From: Streptosporangium album
GTDB lineage: Bacteria > Actinomycetota > Actinomycetes > Streptosporangiales > Streptosporangiaceae
DNA: 64,000 nucleotides
Assembly: GCF_014203795.1 (NCBI RefSeq)
Contig: NZ_JACHJU010000005.1
Location: 248,001 to 312,000 of the forward strand
Direction of reading: 5' to 3'
Below are positions 6,922 through 15,903 of this stretch, piece after piece. Made by a program: the position numbers and the translations under genes. How positions within the stretch are numbered: the stretch's first letter is position 1; the number at the start of each line of letters is the position of its first letter. The notes under the pieces are model-generated. The model was not told the DNA's origin. It worked only from the letters and a program-made list of their open reading frames with translations, and made no database searches.

Positions 6922-8346
6922 TCAGGCCGGCCAGGGGGAAGGGATGGCGGAACCTCGGTAGCGGTAGCGCGTGGTGCTCACCTTCGCCGGGTTGAACAGC
7001 TCCCGTTCCTCGCCGACCGGCCACCACCGGCCTGCACAATAGCGGCGGCGCAGCTCCTTCCAGGTGATCCGGCGGTGTTTCCGGCGTAACCACCTGATGA
7101 CCTGGCCCCAGACGTAGGAGCTCAAGTACTGGAAGGTGGCGCTGGAGACGCCGGGCCGGAAGAAGGCGCACCAGCCCCGCAGCATCCTGTTCAGCGAGAT
7201 GAGCAGGGCATCCAGTGGCACTCCGGTGCCTGTTTTGCGGCACTGCGCCCGCACCTTGCCCATCACGGCCTTGACGGCCTTGCGAGAGGGATAGGTGTAG
7301 ACGTAGTACCGATCAGTGCCTCGCTTGCGATGACGCTGGATGCGCCACCCGAGAAAATCGAGGCCCACGTCGATATGGGTGATCAGGGTCTTGTCCGACG
7401 ACAGGCGCAAACCCATCGGGGCCAAGACCCCGGCGATCTCCTCCCGCAGCACCTCGGCGTCGTCACGCGTGCCCGAGATCATCAGGCACCAATCGTCGGC
7501 GAAACGTATCAGCCGATAGTTCGGCTGCCCGGCTCGTCGGCGTTTGCGACGCTGCCACGCGGTGCTCGCTGGTCCTCCTGGTGCTCGGGCGATGTGTTCG
7601 TCCAGCACCGACAGGGCCACATTGCTGAGCAACGGGGACAAGATCGATCCTTGCGGGGTGCCGGTGTTGTTCTCTCGCAGCTCCCGATCCTCCCCGAGGA
7701 TCCCAGCCTTGAGGAACGCCTTCACCAAGGTCAAGACGCGTCTGTCACCGACGCGAGCGCGCACCCGGTCCAATAGGGCCGAATGTGAGATCTCGTCGAA
7801 ACAGGCCGTGATGTCGCCCTCCACGATCCACTCATAGGAGTGGGAGGCCAGGAGGTGCACCTCGGCTATTGCGTCATGAACCCGACGGTTGGGGCGGAAC
7901 CCGTAGGAGCACGGCAGGAAATCCGCCTCAAAGATCGGCTCCAGCACCAGCTTCAGAGATGCCTGCACCACCCGGTCACGGATCGTGGCGATCCCCAGGC
8001 GACGCAACTTGCCATTCGCCTTGGGGATCATCCGCTCCCGGACCGGCAACGGGCGGAAACTACGGTCCTTGATCTGCGACCGCAGTTCACCGAGGAAAAC
8101 CTCGACGCCCCGCACCGTTTCCACGTAGTAGGCGGTCTCACCGTCTACCCCGGCGGTCCTGGCTCCCTTGTTACCCCGCACCCGCGTCCACGCCATCAGC
8201 AAGAACGCGGGATCGGCGACGAGGTTGAACAGGTCATCGAACCTGCGTTGAGGGACCTTGCGGGCCCAACGGTGCAGCTTGGTCTGGATCTCCAGTACCC
8301 GGCGCTCCGCCTTGAGTAAGGCGTACTCCAGTTCGTCGGTATTCAC
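6922..8346 (-). CDS. ltrA: Group II intron-encoded reverse transcriptase/maturase
   Basis: Multifunctional intron protein of about 474 residues that splices the intron RNA and copies it into new DNA sites. Reverse transcriptase blocks are clear: IRDRVVQASLKLVLEPIFE, CSYGFRPNRRVHDAI, VEGDITACFDEISHSALLDR, GTPQGSILSPLLSNVALS and the active-site RFADDW (YADD variant with Phe). Maturase domain X follows (LNRMLRGWCAFF, WLRRKHRRITWKELRRRY) and the protein ends with the usual YRYRGSAIPSPW. No HNH endonuclease domain follows, so target priming probably relies on replication forks. I start at the GTG at 8346 (VNTDELEYALLKAE); a longer frame reaches 8595 but lacks family sequence. Confidence 0.9.
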   Translation of the reverse strand: MNTDELEYALLKAERRVLEIQTKLHRWARKVPQRRFDDLFNLVADPAFLLMAWTRVRGNKGARTAGVDGETAYYVETVRGVEVFLGELRSQIKDRSFRPLPVRERMIPKANGKLRRLGIATIRDRVVQASLKLVLEPIFEADFLPCSYGFRPNRRVHDAIAEVHLLASHSYEWIVEGDITACFDEISHSALLDRVRARVGDRRVLTLVKAFLKAGILGEDRELRENNTGTPQGSILSPLLSNVALSVLDEHIARAPGGPASTAWQRRKRRRAGQPNYRLIRFADDWCLMISGTRDDAEVLREEIAGVLAPMGLRLSSDKTLITHIDVGLDFLGWRIQRHRKRGTDRYYVYTYPSRKAVKAVMGKVRAQCRKTGTGVPLDALLISLNRMLRGWCAFFRPGVSSATFQYLSSYVWGQVIRWLRRKHRRITWKELRRRYCAGRWWPVGEERELFNPAKVSTTRYRYRGSAIPSPWPA

Positions 8347-9379
8347 CGGCGACCTCCCGGCCTTCCAGTTCTTCGGCTGCTGATCTGCTGTCCCCCTTCG
8401 CCGTGTACGCGCCTTTCGCGCGCTCGGACTACTACGAGGACTCCGCCACGGCCTGATGCCGTCAGCCGACGACGTGCCTGCCCTCCATCCGGCTGGCCGC
8501 CGGACAGGGTGGGCGGCACCAGACCGCTTCCCACGTTCACCACCACCCGGTCGACGAGCACGCCGCCCAGCTGTACCCCGGCAGCATCGCCACACCTACG
8601 CCGCAGACCTTCGGCGTGGCCTCCTCACCGTCGCACTTAACCGGCTTCGAAGTCGCCGCCGAGCTTCCGGCGGCGTGCACTGCATCCCGGCCCAGATCCG
8701 CCAGATTCGAGCCGGTGGAAATGTTACGGAGCTTCAGACGCTGGTTCCTCGCGTACGGCATCTCATCTCGCTTGCCGGACCCGCACCGTCTGGCAGTCCC
8801 GGTGCGTCCCGTCGTTGTCAGGGCCGCTTGCCACTCTCCCGTGCGTCTCCACGATCGAGCTGCCCTCAGCTTCACCGAACTGCTGCGACAATCCGGAGAC
8901 GGGGGTCTTCCACCCCCATCCGGAACGGTGGCGCCTCGTGGCGCACGAACGCGTACTTCCAGGACAGGTCGGCGCGCACGGCCTCGGCGGCCTGGCGGTC
9001 GGTCAGGTTCTCCACCCGCTGCAGCACGGTGATCAGCGCCAGCCGTCCCGGTGACCAGCCCGGCCGGCCCTCGGCGCCGAACGCACCCGCGAACTCGGTG
9101 TCGGTGAACAACTCGCCGAGCTCGTCACGGACCCGGACCGGTAGCGGTCGCTGCCGTTTTCCCCGGTAGATCGCGTTGATCGCCTGAGCGATCTGCGGGT
9201 CAGGCTCGGGCCAGGCCTTCGGCTGCATCGACATCCAGCGTGCTCCATCCACGGCCGCGATGAGGAGACGACCGTGCACGGCATGTTGTCAGGGTCTACC
9301 GGGCCATGTCACGGGCTGGCCGTTCGCATGCCGCGAGTTAACCAGCAGGGTCGTCTTTCTCGCTACTTTTCCCCTGGTG

Positions 9380-9671
9380 ACGCCGACCCGGGTGGAGGGC
9401 CATGTACGGAGAACGCCCAGGTCCTGGAGCTATTACGACGATGGAGGGCTCAGGGAACTGTGGGGTTATTCCTTATCCACTCAATATGGGTTGTGGGATG
9501 GGGCCGCTCCCCTCAAGGACCGGCTCTCGGAGCTCGATGAAATCGTGCCAATGGAATCTGATCGCGGTGGCCTGGCGCTCTGGTGAGCGCAACATCCGCG
9601 CCCTCGCCCGTGCCGTCGGCATCTCCCGCGACATCATCTACGCCGACCGACACGTGCTGTGCAATCAATAA
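9380..9671 (+). pseudogene. Degraded small DNA-binding protein, uncertain
   Basis: Two overlapping frames show protein-like pieces: LSTQYGLWDGAAPLKDRLSE followed by LDEIVPMESDRGGLALW in one, and ERNIRALARAVGISRDIIYA, which resembles a helix-turn-helix, in another. The second follows the first if one frame shift near 9585 is allowed. No start codon with a ribosome site is evident. It may be the remnant of a small regulator cut by the IS1182 right end. Confidence 0.3.
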
Positions 9672-9683
9672 CGGGGGACGGGG

Positions 9684-10664
9684 CTAGAAGAACGTGGGCA
9701 GGCGCGTGACGTAGGGTTCTTCGAGGGAGTCGATCTCCTCAGCGGTGAGCTTGATGTCGAGCGCGGCGACGGCGTCGGTGAGGTGGTACGGCTTGGTCGC
9801 GCCCACGATCGGGGCGGAGACCACCGGGTTTTTCAACACCCAGGCCATCGCAACCTGCGCCATCGACACGCCACGTGCCAGGGCGATGCGCTGGACGGCC
9901 TCGACGATGGCCCGGTCGCTGTCGAAGAATATCGGCCGGTCCTGCTGGTCGACCCTCCGGTTGGTCTCCGCGCGCTGCGTGGAGCGTTCGCCCCAGGGTC
10001 GGGTGACCATTCCCCCACCCAGAGGGCTCCACGGGATGCTTCCCACGCCCTGATAGGCGAGCAGGCCGAACATCTCGCGTTCCTCCTCGCGGTGGATCAG
10101 GCTGTACTGGTCCTGCATGGAGGCGAACTGGGTCCACCCGTGGGCCTGCGCGGCATGCTGCATGGTGGCGAACTGCCAGGCCCACATCGACGAAGCACCG
10201 ATATAGCGGGCCTTGCCTGCTTTGACTACATCGTGCAGCGCCTCCATCGTCTCCGCGACCGGCGTCTGCGGGTCGAAGCGGTGGATCTGGTAGAGGTCAA
10301 CGAAGTCGGTGTCCAAGCGCCGCAGCGAGGCGTCGATCTGCTCCATGATGGCCTTGCGGGACAGCCCCGCCCCGCCCGGGCCCTGGTGCATCGGCGCCCA
10401 CAACTTGGTGGCCAGAACGATGTCCTCACGCTGGGTGTACTTGCGCAGCGCCCGCCCGACGATCTCCTCCGAGGTGCCCAGGCTGTAGATGTTCGCGGTG
10501 TCCCAGAACGTGATGCCGAGCTCGACAGCCTGGCGGAAGATCGGCTCGGCCGCGTTGTCGTCGAGCGCCCAGGTCGTCCTCTTGGCGGGGTCGCCGAAGC
10601 TCATACAGCCCAAGGCGATCCGGCTGATCTTGAGCCCTGACGTTCCCAACCGCGTGTACTCCAT
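9684..10664 (-). CDS. Aldo/keto reductase
   Basis: NAD(P)H-dependent TIM-barrel oxidoreductase of 326 residues, the normal length for bacterial YajO-type aldo/keto reductases. The start MEYTRLGTSGLKISRIALGC is the family's first strand. Catalytic Asp and Tyr are in WDTANIYSLG, Lys in VLATKLWAP and His in YQIHRFDP; the C-terminal GATKPYHLTDAV is the cofactor-binding segment. The substrate is not deducible. It is divergently transcribed from an MmyB-type regulator across 172 bp, an arrangement often seen when such regulators control an adjacent oxidoreductase. Confidence 0.93.
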   Translation of the reverse strand: MEYTRLGTSGLKISRIALGCMSFGDPAKRTTWALDDNAAEPIFRQAVELGITFWDTANIYSLGTSEEIVGRALRKYTQREDIVLATKLWAPMHQGPGGAGLSRKAIMEQIDASLRRLDTDFVDLYQIHRFDPQTPVAETMEALHDVVKAGKARYIGASSMWAWQFATMQHAAQAHGWTQFASMQDQYSLIHREEEREMFGLLAYQGVGSIPWSPLGGGMVTRPWGERSTQRAETNRRVDQQDRPIFFDSDRAIVEAVQRIALARGVSMAQVAMAWVLKNPVVSAPIVGATKPYHLTDAVAALDIKLTAEEIDSLEEPYVTRLPTFF

Positions 10665-10836
10665 GGCTTACTTCTCCTCGGTGAGGTGGACTTGTGTATT
10701 TGCTCCAGAAGGCGGCTGCCTGCACTCCCCACCGTGGCACGAACTGCCGCCTATGGCTTCCCACCATGGGGTTCCTGCTGTTGCAAGTACTGCCAGGACC
10801 TCCCATGCACGCAGAAGTAGACCTACAGTGGTAGAT
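10665..10836. promoter_or_regulatory. Divergent promoter region between reductase and regulator
   Basis: Both flanking genes start at its ends, so it must hold two promoters. A partly symmetrical AGTAGACCTACAGTGGTAGA lies directly before the regulator start and could be an operator. No confident -10/-35 pair was assigned. Confidence 0.4.
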
Positions 10837-11742
10837 ATGGACGCGCGCACCGAGTTCCACGACTTCCTCACCTCCCGCCGCGCCAGAATCACCCCCGCAC
10901 AGGCCGGCCTGCCCGCCAACGGCGGAAACCGCCGGGTGACTGGTTTGCGTCGCGAGGAGGTCGCGCTACTGGCCGGCGTCAGCGCCGATTACTACATCAA
11001 ACTCGAACGCGGCAATGCCCGCGGCGTCTCCGATAGCGTCCTAGAAGCCCTCTCTCGCGCCCTCCAGCTCGACGAGGCCGAACGCGCCCACCTGTTCGAC
11101 CTGGCCGCCGCCAACAGAACACGGACACCTACGCGCACCCCCAAACCCCACGTGCGCCCCAGCATCCAGCGCATCCTGGACTCCATGTCCACCACCCCGG
11201 CCTACGTACGCAACCGCCGCCTGGACATCCTGGCCACCAACCAACTCGGTAAAGCCCTCATCAACCCGATCCTCGCGGCCCCGCGCCGGCCGCCCAACGT
11301 AGCCCGCTTCATGTTCCTGGACCCCACGGCTACCGACTACTACCTCGACTGGGAACGCATGGCCGCCGGCACCGTCGCGATCCTGCGGGCCGAAGCCGGA
11401 CGCGACCCCCACGACAAAGCCCTGACCGACCTGGTCGGAGAACTCTCCACCCAGAGCGACCTATTCCGCACCCGCTGGGCCACCCACAACGTCCGCCAGC
11501 ACCGCACCGGCGTCAAAACCCTCCACCACCCCGTCGTCGGCGAACTCACCCTCGACTACGACGCCCTGGAACTACCCGCCGACACCGGACTGACCATCAT
11601 GGCCTACAGCGCCGCACCCGCCACACCCGCACGCGACGCCCTGAACCTGCTGGCCAGTTGGGCCGCGACCATCAACCAGAACAACATCTCCGATTCGGAG
11701 ACTCATCCCACTCCCACTCCGTGGCCCGGCACCTCCGCCTAA
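10837..11742 (+). CDS. MmyB-type helix-turn-helix transcriptional regulator
   Basis: A 301-residue cytoplasmic regulator. Residues about 5-75 form an XRE helix-turn-helix (FLTSRRARITPAQAGLP, TGLRREEVALLAGVSADYYI, KLERGNARGVSDSVLEALSR). The rest is the MmyB-like ligand-binding domain (RLDILATNQLGKALINPI, NVARFMFLDP, YYLDWERMAAGTVAILRAEAG, LTLDYDALELPADTGLTIM), a PAS-like fold that binds a small hydrophobic molecule. The start is the ATG at 10837, placed where family similarity begins; the frame is open further upstream into the reductase. It probably controls the divergent aldo/keto reductase. Confidence 0.9.
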   Translation: MDARTEFHDFLTSRRARITPAQAGLPANGGNRRVTGLRREEVALLAGVSADYYIKLERGNARGVSDSVLEALSRALQLDEAERAHLFDLAAANRTRTPTRTPKPHVRPSIQRILDSMSTTPAYVRNRRLDILATNQLGKALINPILAAPRRPPNVARFMFLDPTATDYYLDWERMAAGTVAILRAEAGRDPHDKALTDLVGELSTQSDLFRTRWATHNVRQHRTGVKTLHHPVVGELTLDYDALELPADTGLTIMAYSAAPATPARDALNLLASWAATINQNNISDSETHPTPTPWPGTSA

Positions 11743-11919
11743 AAGCATGCCGATCGTCCATCATCGCGACCGCCTCAGTCCCTACCGAGAGTGGAGCAGC
11801 TTCTCGACCGAGCAATGCTCAGAACCTGTGGATCGGCTCGGGGGCGTACCCTCCCGAGTGATCGATTCGAAGGTCACTGAGTAGGCCGACGTTGGCGCGT
11901 CGGCTGGGAGGGCACGCCC

Positions 11920-13173
11920 ATGCTTACCGTAGTCAATGCCGACGGCGCGACGTCGAATGGTTCCTTGATCGATGAGATCGTCCGGGAGGGAGCGCGGCGG
12001 ATGTTGGCCGCCGCGCTGGAGGCCGAGGTCAACTCCTACTTGGCCGAACTGGCCGACGCTCGCGACGCCGACGGCCGCCGTCTGGTGGTGCGCAACGGGT
12101 TCCACGCCGAGCGGACGATAGCAACCTCGGCCAGGCCTGTGCAGGTCAAGGCACCGCGGGTGAACGACAAGCGTGTAGATGCCGAGACCGGGGAGCGCAA
12201 GCGATTCTCTTCAGCGATCCTGCCACCCTGGGCACGCAAGACCCCGAAGATCTCCGAGGTGCTTCCGCTGCTGTATCTGCACGGTCTGTCCACCGGCGAC
12301 TTCGTCCCGGCCCTGGAGCAGTTCCTCGGGTCGGCCGCTGGGCTGTCGTCGGCGACGGTGTCGAGGCCGACGTCGCAGTGGACCGACGATCACAAGGCGT
12401 TCCAGAAGCGCGACTTGTCGGCGACCGACTTCGTCTATGTCTGGGCCGACGGCGTGCATCTGAAGGTCAGGTTGGACCAGGCCAAGGCGTGCGTGCTGGT
12501 CCTGGTGGGCGTCCGAGCTGACGGCAGCAAGGAGCTGATAGCCCTGGACGAGGGTTATCGGGAGTCGTCGGAGTCGTGGGCGAATCTGCTGCGTGACTGC
12601 GCCCGGCGCGGGATGCGCGCCCCGCACCTTGCCGTCGGCGATGGGGCGCTGGGCTTCTGGAAGGCGCTGCGCGAGGTGTTCCCCGAGACCAAGGAGCAGC
12701 GCTGCTGGGTGCACAAAACTGCGAATGTCTTGGATTCCATGCCGAAGTCGGCGCAGCCGGCGGCCAAAGCCGCGATCGCAGACATCTACAACGCCGAGGA
12801 CAAAGACCAGGCCACCAAGGCCATCAAGACATTCGAGCGGCAGTACGGCGCGAAGTTCCCCAAGGCCGTCAAGAAGATCGTCGACGACGCGGACGTGCTG
12901 CTGGCGTTCTACGACTACCCGGCCGAACACTGGATCCACCTGCGCACCACGAACCCGATTGAGTCAACATTCTCCACCGTCCGGCTGCGCACCAAGGTCA
13001 CCCGCGGTGCCGGTTCCCGCGCGGCGGCCCTGGCAATGACGTTCAAGCTCATCGAGTCCGCCCAACAACGCTGGCGCTCGGTCAACGCGCCCCACCTGGT
13101 CGCTCTCGTGCGTGCCGGAGCCCGCTTCGAACGCGGTGTCCTCGTCGAGCGCGACGAGGACACCGCCGCATGA
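11920..13173 (+). CDS. IS256 (Mutator) family transposase
   Basis: A 417-residue DDE transposase of normal length. Family landmarks are EGARRMLAAALEAEVNSYLA at the N-terminus, the VRNGFHAERTI segment, first Asp in VYVWADGVHLKVRL, second Asp in LAVGDGALGFWKALREVF, the RCWVHKTANVLDSMPKS helix and Glu in TTNPIESTFSTVRLRTK. It looks intact. Its TGA overlaps the ATG of the HAD gene (ATGA at 13170), so the two are translationally coupled. Confidence 0.93.
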   Translation: MLTVVNADGATSNGSLIDEIVREGARRMLAAALEAEVNSYLAELADARDADGRRLVVRNGFHAERTIATSARPVQVKAPRVNDKRVDAETGERKRFSSAILPPWARKTPKISEVLPLLYLHGLSTGDFVPALEQFLGSAAGLSSATVSRPTSQWTDDHKAFQKRDLSATDFVYVWADGVHLKVRLDQAKACVLVLVGVRADGSKELIALDEGYRESSESWANLLRDCARRGMRAPHLAVGDGALGFWKALREVFPETKEQRCWVHKTANVLDSMPKSAQPAAKAAIADIYNAEDKDQATKAIKTFERQYGAKFPKAVKKIVDDADVLLAFYDYPAEHWIHLRTTNPIESTFSTVRLRTKVTRGAGSRAAALAMTFKLIESAQQRWRSVNAPHLVALVRAGARFERGVLVERDEDTAA

Positions 13174-13668
13174 CCGGCCACACGGAACGCCCGCTGCTCT
13201 TCCTCGACATCGACGGGCCGCTTCTCCCGTTCGGCGAGGACCCGCAACGCGCACCGCGGGTCACTACACCGGACTCGCACTTGGCGCGGCTCCCCTCCGA
13301 GGTGGGGCGTCGACTGGCGGCGCTGCCCTGCGATCTCGTCTGGGCCACAACCTGGGAAGACGAGGCGAACGCCGAGATAGCCCCCCCGAATCGGGCTGCC
13401 ACGCCTGCCAGTCGTGAACTGGCCGGAGCCATCCGACGAGCATGAACGCGAGGACCAATGGTTCGGGCTCCACTGGAAGACCCGGACCCTGGTGAACTGG
13501 GCGGCCGGACGCCCGTTCGCCTGGGTCGACGACGAGATCACCGACGCCGATCGAGACTGGGTCTCCACGCACCATAGCGGCCGGGCACTCCTGCACCACG
13601 TGGAGTCATTCCGAGGACTCGCCGACGAAGACTTCGCAGCCCTCGATCAATGGCTTCGAGCTCTGTGA
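13170..13668 (+). pseudogene. HAD-like hydrolase, passenger of IS256, frameshifted
   Basis: The N-terminal half (PLLFLDIDGPLLPFG with the DxD nucleophile motif, then LVWATTWEDEANAEIAP) and the C-terminal half (RIGLPRLPVVNWPE, FGLHWKTRTLVNWA, FAWVDDEITDADRDWV with the acidic motif) belong to one HAD-domain protein. They lie in different frames that meet at a run of seven C at 13381-13387; six C would restore the frame. This is either a real frameshift, a sequencing error at the homopolymer, or slippage. The family acts on phosphate esters; the substrate is unknown. It sits inside the IS256 repeats. Confidence 0.7.
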
Positions 13669-13847
13669 ATCACCCGCAATCCACAGGATTTGACAATTGC
13701 TCAGAGTGGGGGGGGAGTGTGTGACTCCGGGCTTCTGCTGTTAGCCAGGTCAGAAGGCAGATTTGGGCGAGGGTCATTGGAAGTTGGTGGGTCCGATGTC
13801 ACCCATTCCACCTCCTTCTGTTGACGAAATGTTGATTCGCTGAGTCT

Positions 13848-15428
13848 CTAAAAAGGGCCACCGGGCAGGGGAAAGACGGACTTGTCCGAAGATCGGCGGT
13901 CAACGGTCCCGAGCACAACCCGAGGGTAAGCAATCAGAAGGTTCTGTGACGCTGCGTGATACGCGCTGATCAGGCGTTGAGTGCGACGGGGGGGCATCCA
14001 GAGGTTGCCGGTGAAGGCGCGGTGGATCGCTTCGAAGGCACTCAGCCCGTGCTTGCGGGCACTGTCGAGGTAGGAGCGGACGGTCAGCCAGTGCGCGGCG
14101 CCGTCTTCGGATTGATGGCAGCCGGAGATCTTCACCTGGGTCTTGACCGGGCGGAGCGCGCGCTCGCCCGTGTTGTTCGTGAACGGCACCCAGCCGGGGA
14201 AGTCGGCGAAGCGCAGCACGTCAGCCGCCCGGTCTCGCAGGCGTTCCAGCAGGTTGCGGGCCGGGGCCTGTTTCCGTCCCGGCGCGCGGGGATGCAGCGA
14301 CAGCCCGACCGCGATCCCGTGGTGGAAGGATTCGAGGTAGATCCGCGACCGCTCGGGCGGGATCTCGGTCAACCCACTCTCACGGGCCTTGACGGCCTGC
14401 TTGTTCAACTCGGCCAGCGCCCAGCGGATCTGTACCGGCCACCGCTGGCCGGGATGGTCCTCTGCCGCGGCGGTCAGCTCTCTGACCAGGTGGGCACCGC
14501 ACAGTTGATGCCTGGCGTGCGGGTAGCCGTTGTAGAGCGACAGCGAGTCGTGCACCAGCACCCCGCGGAACTCGGGCAGAATGCCGAGGGAGTTGGCACC
14601 CTGGCGGGAGCGTTCGCCCAGACCGAGCAGGGTCAAGGTGTTCGTGCAGGCCACGTGCAGCCAGCGCCGCCCGGCCCCGATCCGGGTGGTGGTCTCATCG
14701 ACATGCAGCACGTGCGCCAGCGTCAGGAGCGCGCGGATCACCTTGATGCCGTCGGCGACCAGGGTGGCGGCCTCGGCCAGGATCGACGACACCCAGCCCG
14801 GCGAGACCCGGGCTCCGGTGACGTCAGCGATCAACTGGGCGCAGCGTTCCACCGGCACGTGCTGGAACACCAGCAGATAGGCGGCCAGTGCTCGCAGATT
14901 CGGCCCGTACGACGATGGCGCGCCTGCCACCGTCTCGGGCATGTCCGCGCTGGTGAGGCGGCCGCACCCGCCGCATCGGCACCGATGCGCGCGGTGCTCG
15001 GTCACCGTGACGGTGGCCAGGGGAATGTCGCGGACCTGGCGGCGCGAATAGCCCACGCTGTCGGTGGCCGACAGCTCCTTCCCGCATCCGCCACAGGCGG
15101 CCGGGACGTGGTCTTCGACCTCGTCGGGGGTATCGACCATGGCCAGGCCGCTTCCCGGTGCTCCGGGCTGGCGGCCCCGTTTGCGCCCGCTCTTGGCCGT
15201 CGGCTTTTTGTCCGGCCGGACGAAGGTGTCACTGGACGGCGGCAGCGAGGAGTTCCCCGAGTTGCGGCCCTGCCTGCGTTCCAGCTCGGCGACCCGCGCG
15301 GTCAGCCGCTCAACCGTCGCTTCCAGCTGCGCGATCGTCTCCCGCTGAGCCTCGATCGTGGCCATCTGCCGGACCACCAACGCGGCCAGCTCGTCATACG
15401 ACGGGCGGCGATCCGGGGTCTTCGGCAC
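13848..15428 (-). CDS. tnpC: IS66 family transposase (TnpC)
   Basis: A 526-residue IS66-type transposase. The order is: N-terminal leucine-zipper coil (LAALVVRQMATIEAQRETIA ... ERLTARVAELERRQGRNS), a basic linker, a zinc-binding domain (CGGCGKEL and CRCGGCGRL), then the DDE domain with LHVDETTTRIGAG, LVHDSLSLYNGYP and NNTGERALRPVKTQ. The last 25 residues (DRRSSDKSVFPLPGGPF) are not family sequence. The usual accessory genes tnpA and tnpB are absent. I did not find convincing inverted repeats around it. Confidence 0.9.
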   Translation of the reverse strand: MPKTPDRRPSYDELAALVVRQMATIEAQRETIAQLEATVERLTARVAELERRQGRNSGNSSLPPSSDTFVRPDKKPTAKSGRKRGRQPGAPGSGLAMVDTPDEVEDHVPAACGGCGKELSATDSVGYSRRQVRDIPLATVTVTEHRAHRCRCGGCGRLTSADMPETVAGAPSSYGPNLRALAAYLLVFQHVPVERCAQLIADVTGARVSPGWVSSILAEAATLVADGIKVIRALLTLAHVLHVDETTTRIGAGRRWLHVACTNTLTLLGLGERSRQGANSLGILPEFRGVLVHDSLSLYNGYPHARHQLCGAHLVRELTAAAEDHPGQRWPVQIRWALAELNKQAVKARESGLTEIPPERSRIYLESFHHGIAVGLSLHPRAPGRKQAPARNLLERLRDRAADVLRFADFPGWVPFTNNTGERALRPVKTQVKISGCHQSEDGAAHWLTVRSYLDSARKHGLSAFEAIHRAFTGNLWMPPRRTQRLISAYHAASQNLLIAYPRVVLGTVDRRSSDKSVFPLPGGPF

Positions 15429-15629
15429 CCAAAGATCATCCCACCGCGCGGGCGGTGCTCACACCATGATCGCGAACCTCTGAATGCCTACACCCGAGGG
15501 AAGTCCTGCAACCTCCGTGGAGGCCCGCCGAAGTGTCGAGAGCTTGCGCGCCGAAGGCATCCCCATCTTGCTCGGCCTAGGTCAGTTCGAGCCGCGCCCA
15601 TCCGGCCCGCTGTACCGGGGCCGCGCCGC
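15429..15629. other. Intergenic, nothing recognised
   Basis: Separates the IS66 start from the end of the small minus-strand operon. It should contain the IS66 right end, but no matching inverted repeat was identified. Confidence 0.3.
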
Positions 15630-15899
15630 CTATTTCTTATCCGGCACACTGATGACGACTTTGCCACGGGTGAGGTCGGCGCGGTCAGCCGGTGGTGCGC
15701 CGTCCGTTTCGTCGTCGCGGAGCATCGATTCTGCTTGCTGCTGTTCCAGCTGTATCCGTTTCGTGCTTTGGAAGGCGGCCGTGAACTCATCGAATCCGGG
15801 GGACGCCAAGGAGCGGCCGGATCGCTTCACCCCGGCTGCCCACTTCCACAGGCGTTCAAGCAGGGCCACGATGATCAGCAGACACGCCACCAGTTCCAT
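15630..15899 (-). CDS. DUF6191-like small membrane-anchored protein
   Basis: An 89-residue protein with one N-terminal membrane helix (VACLLIIVALLERLWKW) followed by a soluble tail with a conserved-looking core (GFDEFTAAFQSTKRIQLEQQ, MLRDDETDGAPPADRADL, GKVVISVPDKK). The tail matches my memory of DUF6191, an actinomycete family of unknown function. It follows the 15904 gene by 4 bp on the same strand, so they probably share a transcript. Confidence 0.65.
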   Translation of the reverse strand: MELVACLLIIVALLERLWKWAAGVKRSGRSLASPGFDEFTAAFQSTKRIQLEQQQAESMLRDDETDGAPPADRADLTRGKVVISVPDKK

Positions 15900-15903
15900 G
15901 TGC

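Larger units (their letters stand above)
6789..8946 (-). mobile_element. Group II intron with reverse transcriptase/maturase
   Basis: On the minus strand the intron starts GTGCG at 8946, the canonical GUGYG 5' end, and ends ...CUUCAC at 6789, the canonical AY 3' end. Removing exactly this segment fuses the two parts of the IS1182 transposase in frame. A domain V hairpin lies at 6851-6887 and a domain VI-like hairpin with a GAAA loop at 6808-6832. About 600 nt upstream of the reverse transcriptase would form domains I-III, and the protein is in domain IV. All parts needed for splicing and retrohoming appear present. Confidence 0.85.
5322..9234 (-). pseudogene. IS1182 family transposase, gene split by a group II intron
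   Basis: Exon 1 runs 9234-8947 (start MSMQPKAWPEPDPQIAQAIN) and exon 2 runs 6788-5322. Joining 8947 to 6788 gives ...DLSWKYAF-GLALDDPGFDASVL..., the standard IS1182 sequence, in frame, for about 585 residues. Visible DDE-type motifs are RTDSTHVISA, HYADSGYAA and RAGVEGTVRQAI; a cysteine cluster (CRPCPVRAQC) lies late in the protein. The gene would be functional only if the intron splices from its mRNA, which the intact intron ends make possible. A tandem GTD repeat sits in the middle of exon 2. Confidence 0.85.
5300..9352. mobile_element. IS1182-family insertion sequence split by a group II intron
   Basis: The ends are a 19-bp perfect inverted repeat, GACCCTGCTGGTTAACTCG, at 5300-5318 and 9334-9352. 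Inside is one minus-strand transposase whose gene is divided by a 2158-bp group II intron at 6789-8946. Without the intron the element would be 1895 bp, a normal size for IS1182. No flanking target duplication is visible, and the restriction gene on the left does not resume on the right, so one flank has been rearranged. Confidence 0.85.
11810..13702. mobile_element. IS256-family element carrying a HAD passenger gene
   Basis: Imperfect inverted repeats of about 24 bp bound the unit: GAGCAATGCTCAGAACCTGT from 11810 and GAGCAATTGTCAAATCCTGT read inward from 13702, both followed by GGAT. Between them are an IS256 transposase and, overlapping its stop codon, a HAD-like gene. The right repeat lies only after the HAD gene, so that gene is inside the element. 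No convincing 8-9 bp target duplication was found. Confidence 0.7.

Noticed and set aside
11789..13710. AGAGTGG on both sides of the IS256 element as a target duplication
   Set aside because: The left copy lies about 15 bp outside the inverted repeat, so it does not abut the element; I treat the duplication as not found.
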